DNA from: Burkholderiales bacterium LSUCC0115
GTDB lineage: Bacteria > Pseudomonadota > Gammaproteobacteria > Burkholderiales > Burkholderiaceae_A
DNA: 64,000 nucleotides
Direction: 5' to 3'
Assembly (NCBI GenBank): GCA_009646425.1
Contig: WJBW01000001.1
Span: 629,436-693,435, forward strand
Positions within the stretch are counted from its first letter, which is position 1, and each line of letters starts with the position of its first letter. The translations under genes were made by a program, and so were the position numbers. Below are positions 62,462 to 64,000 of the stretch, in pieces. Under the pieces are notes generated by a model. It had not been told where the DNA came from. It worked only from the letters and a program-made list of their open reading frames with translations, and ran no database searches.

Positions 62462-63640
62462 CTACCCCATCTGCCAATTATTACGACGGCGACTCTGGAG
62501 CATCCCAACGTTCATCTCTGGGCCCAACTCCGAGGCATAGAATTTTTCGATCATGGCCACCGAAGTGCGTGCGTTTTTGGCCAAGGTCAGCAGGTCAATG
62601 CCTTGGCCATAGCGCAGTCGGTAGGTAATAGCGGTGTGACGAAGGCTATAGAGCGACCGGCTCTGTCCGCGTTTACCAACCCGCAAACCCGCCTGATCCA
62701 AAAGCCGTCGAAACTGGACCGTCATGACCATCATGGCAGCCTCGCGGTCCTCACACTCGGGGTAGAAAAGGTAGTCGTTCGGGCGATCATGCCCAGTGAC
62801 GGCCGCCGTCTTGAGAATGCGCTCATAGATGCGAACAGCCGGCCGCAGGCTCACCATGACCTCTGAATGTCGCTTGCTCTCGGGTAAGTCGAGGCGCAGG
62901 TAGGTGTGACCATTGCGCACCACCGTGACATGTCGATGGCGAATGTTCTTCAAATCCGTCGGCCGAATGAAGGTGTTCAGCATGAACATAATCAGCCACG
63001 GGAAGTAGGCGGGTAGCGGCGTCTCGGCTGTGGGCCGGGTGTAGACGCCAGCGCGTCGACAACGATGATCCTGCTGGGGCAAAGCCGGTAATGCAGCGAT
63101 TGAGTTTGTCGAACCGTTTGCTGGATCAATGCCGCCAGAGGGTTGGGCTGAGAGCCGTCTGGCCGTTCGCCAGAGGACCAAGAGTTCAGGCGGGCTGAAG
63201 CCGCCACGCGGTTCACTTCGGGTTCGGATCACCGGCAGCAGGGGCACACGGCCCACCAATCCCCGCTCCAGGGCCCAAACCAGCACCTTACGGGCCACCT
63301 GGAGGACCTGACGCACAGTCGGCGTAGAGAGCCCCTGGTCAAGCAGGTGCGTGGCCAGCTTAGCGAAGTCCTCATAGCAGATCTCGTCAATGAGGCGATC
63401 TGAGAAAAACGGGTTGATGTAGTTCTGGAGACGGGATGAGAAGACCTGGGCGGTCTTGATTCGAATTAGGCCAGCTGCAGCCCTTTGGTGTTCTGAGGCA
63501 GCGGCCCGATGGGCAATGGTTTGCCAATAGGTATCAGATTTATAGAAATCTAATTTGCTGAAATGTTTTTGGTTGGAAAGAGGGCCTTTGCGTTTGATGG
63601 GAAGAGATTCTTCCCTAGGCAAAGGCCCTCGAGGTATCAA
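62462..63640 (-). CDS. Tyrosine recombinase/integrase
   Basis: Up to 392 residues. The catalytic domain has Arg in NTFIRPTDLKNIRH, Lys in LPESKRH, SLYSLRHTAITYRLR in place of HxLRHT (first His is Tyr, as in a common proteobacterial branch) and the nucleophile Tyr in MIEKFYASE. The N-terminal part has SAM-like helices (EDFAKLATHLLDQGLSTPTVRQVLQVARKVL). The frame has no ATG near its 5' end; only TTG codons at 63640 and a few codons later. A long inverted repeat covers that region, so the start is uncertain. It stands alone, with no phage or element genes beside it. Confidence 0.78.
   Translation of the reverse strand: MIPRGPLPREESLPIKRKGPLSNQKHFSKLDFYKSDTYWQTIAHRAAASEHQRAAAGLIRIKTAQVFSSRLQNYINPFFSDRLIDEICYEDFAKLATHLLDQGLSTPTVRQVLQVARKVLVWALERGLVGRVPLLPVIRTRSEPRGGFSPPELLVLWRTARRLSAQPSGGIDPANGSTNSIAALPALPQQDHRCRRAGVYTRPTAETPLPAYFPWLIMFMLNTFIRPTDLKNIRHRHVTVVRNGHTYLRLDLPESKRHSEVMVSLRPAVRIYERILKTAAVTGHDRPNDYLFYPECEDREAAMMVMTVQFRRLLDQAGLRVGKRGQSRSLYSLRHTAITYRLRYGQGIDLLTLAKNARTSVAMIEKFYASELGPEMNVGMLQSRRRNNWQMG
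63580..63630. repeat. Nested inverted repeat at recombinase 5' end
   Basis: Outer arms GAGGGCCTTTGC (63580-63591) and GCAAAGGCCCTC (63619-63630) match perfectly; an inner pair GGGAAGA/TCTTCCC (63599-63605, 63609-63615) lies within. The whole structure falls in the first 20 codons of the recombinase frame. It may be a terminator for the porin gene, an attenuator, or a recombination site. Confidence 0.72.
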
Positions 63641-63708
63641 CCATTTGGCTGATAGACAAGCTAGCTAAAAATTACTACGACCCAGCCGCAGGCCGGGCGG
63701 CAGAAGAT

Positions 63709-64000
63709 TTAGAACTTGTGAACAACGCCCAAGATCAGCTGCTTGGTCTCAACGTCGGCACTGGAAGTGCTGCTCTGGTAAGCGGCATAAACGGTGGAAC
63801 GCTTGCTCAGAGCCTTGGTGACACCCACGGCCCACTTGTCGGCGTCGTTTGCACCGGTCTCGGTGTAGGTACCGATCAGGGCGTGAGCCTTCAGGCCATT
63901 ACCAATGGGCATGGAAGCCGACACGATGGTGTTGGTCTTGTCAGCGCCGGAATGGTTGTCGAGGTCACCGTAATAAACGCCAACCGTAGCGGGACCAACG
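63709..64000 (-). CDS. Gram-negative porin, C-terminal part only
   Basis: About 96 residues at the C-terminus of an outer-membrane porin; the 5' part lies beyond the window. Reading in from the edge: VGPATVGVYYGDLDNHSG, then SASMPIGNGLKAHALIG, DKWAVGVTKALSKRSTVYAAY, ending LILGVVHKF with the terminal Phe needed for BAM recognition. Alternating strands and the LSKRSTVYAAY stretch are typical of betaproteobacterial general porins (Porin_4). A GC-rich stem GCCGC/GCGGC lies just past the stop. Confidence 0.9.
   Translation of the reverse strand, partial: VGPATVGVYYGDLDNHSGADKTNTIVSASMPIGNGLKAHALIGTYTETGANDADKWAVGVTKALSKRSTVYAAYQSSTSSADVETKQLILGVVHKF

Noticed and set aside
62462..63640. Recombinase called defective because the HxxR His is Tyr
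   Set aside because: The YSLRHT form is common in an apparently functional branch of tyrosine recombinases, so this is not evidence of decay.

Overview
The window looks like the chromosome of a Gram-negative betaproteobacterium, probably Burkholderiales-like. The evidence is an outer-membrane porin C-terminus at the right edge, a queA/tgt/yajC/secD/secF neighbourhood, MsbA and heptosyltransferase-type LPS genes, and an RTX-like S-layer protein. No species can be named. There is no gene-free stretch longer than about 260 bases, no CRISPR array and no recognisable insertion sequence.

Layout. (1) 1-13.3 kb is a visibly AT-richer sugar and glycan island. A plus-strand run (SDR epimerase, SIS isomerase, two short thiamine-diphosphate enzyme halves, an unknown protein, a methyltransferase-like protein) converges on a minus-strand run (TPR/GT9-like protein, unknown protein, Nudix, methyltransferase-like, radical SAM, GT2, SMP-30/gluconolactonase-like, 6-phosphogluconate-dehydrogenase-like, gluconokinase-like). 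The last three could form an aldonolactone-to-pentulose-phosphate route. (2) 13.3-19.8 kb is a surface-layer block: a 1057-residue RTX/S-layer-like protein, a TPR/beta-barrel protein and a FecR-domain protein. The S-layer and FecR genes each have a TGTGA-N6-TCACA CRP-type site placed 22 bases upstream of a -10-like hexamer. (3) 19.8-31.5 kb holds polysaccharide export and assembly: Wzt, a methyltransferase, a Wzx-like flippase, multi-domain GT2 enzymes, a DUF4214/RTX protein, a lipoprotein and the Wzm permease.

(4) 30.7-47.8 kb is a tight minus-strand run that reads from dnaE through heptosyltransferase, three GT2 enzymes (one fused to a tyrosine phosphatase), msbA, an O-antigen ligase/polymerase, a CHASE2 adenylate-cyclase-like protein, a trypsin-like RTX protease, a GT2, a CRP-family regulator and wzm. 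Most junctions overlap or touch. (5) 47.9-53.2 kb is a plus-strand membrane-glycan module: two GT39/ArnT-like enzymes, a polyprenyl-phosphate sugar synthase and an LPG_synthase_TM protein, followed by tRNA-Leu(CAA). (6) 53.3-56.8 kb has ECF transporter parts (BioM/BioN-like) with a thiolase-like and an acyl-CoA-ligase-like gene, recalling Bacillus yhfS/yhfT. (7) 56.8-62.4 kb is housekeeping: queA, an oppositely oriented tgt, yajC, secD, secF. (8) A tyrosine recombinase and a partial porin close the window.

The main hypothesis is a locally encoded second-messenger circuit. The CHASE2 cyclase would make cAMP. The CRP-family regulator keeps the cAMP-contact residues and the RETVxR recognition-helix motif that reads TGTGA. 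It would then switch on the S-layer gene and the FecR/TPR envelope genes through two matched class-II-type promoters. The adjoining glycan genes may decorate the S-layer or LPS. This is inference from motifs and positions, and the cyclase carries a His at the usual transition-state Arg position.
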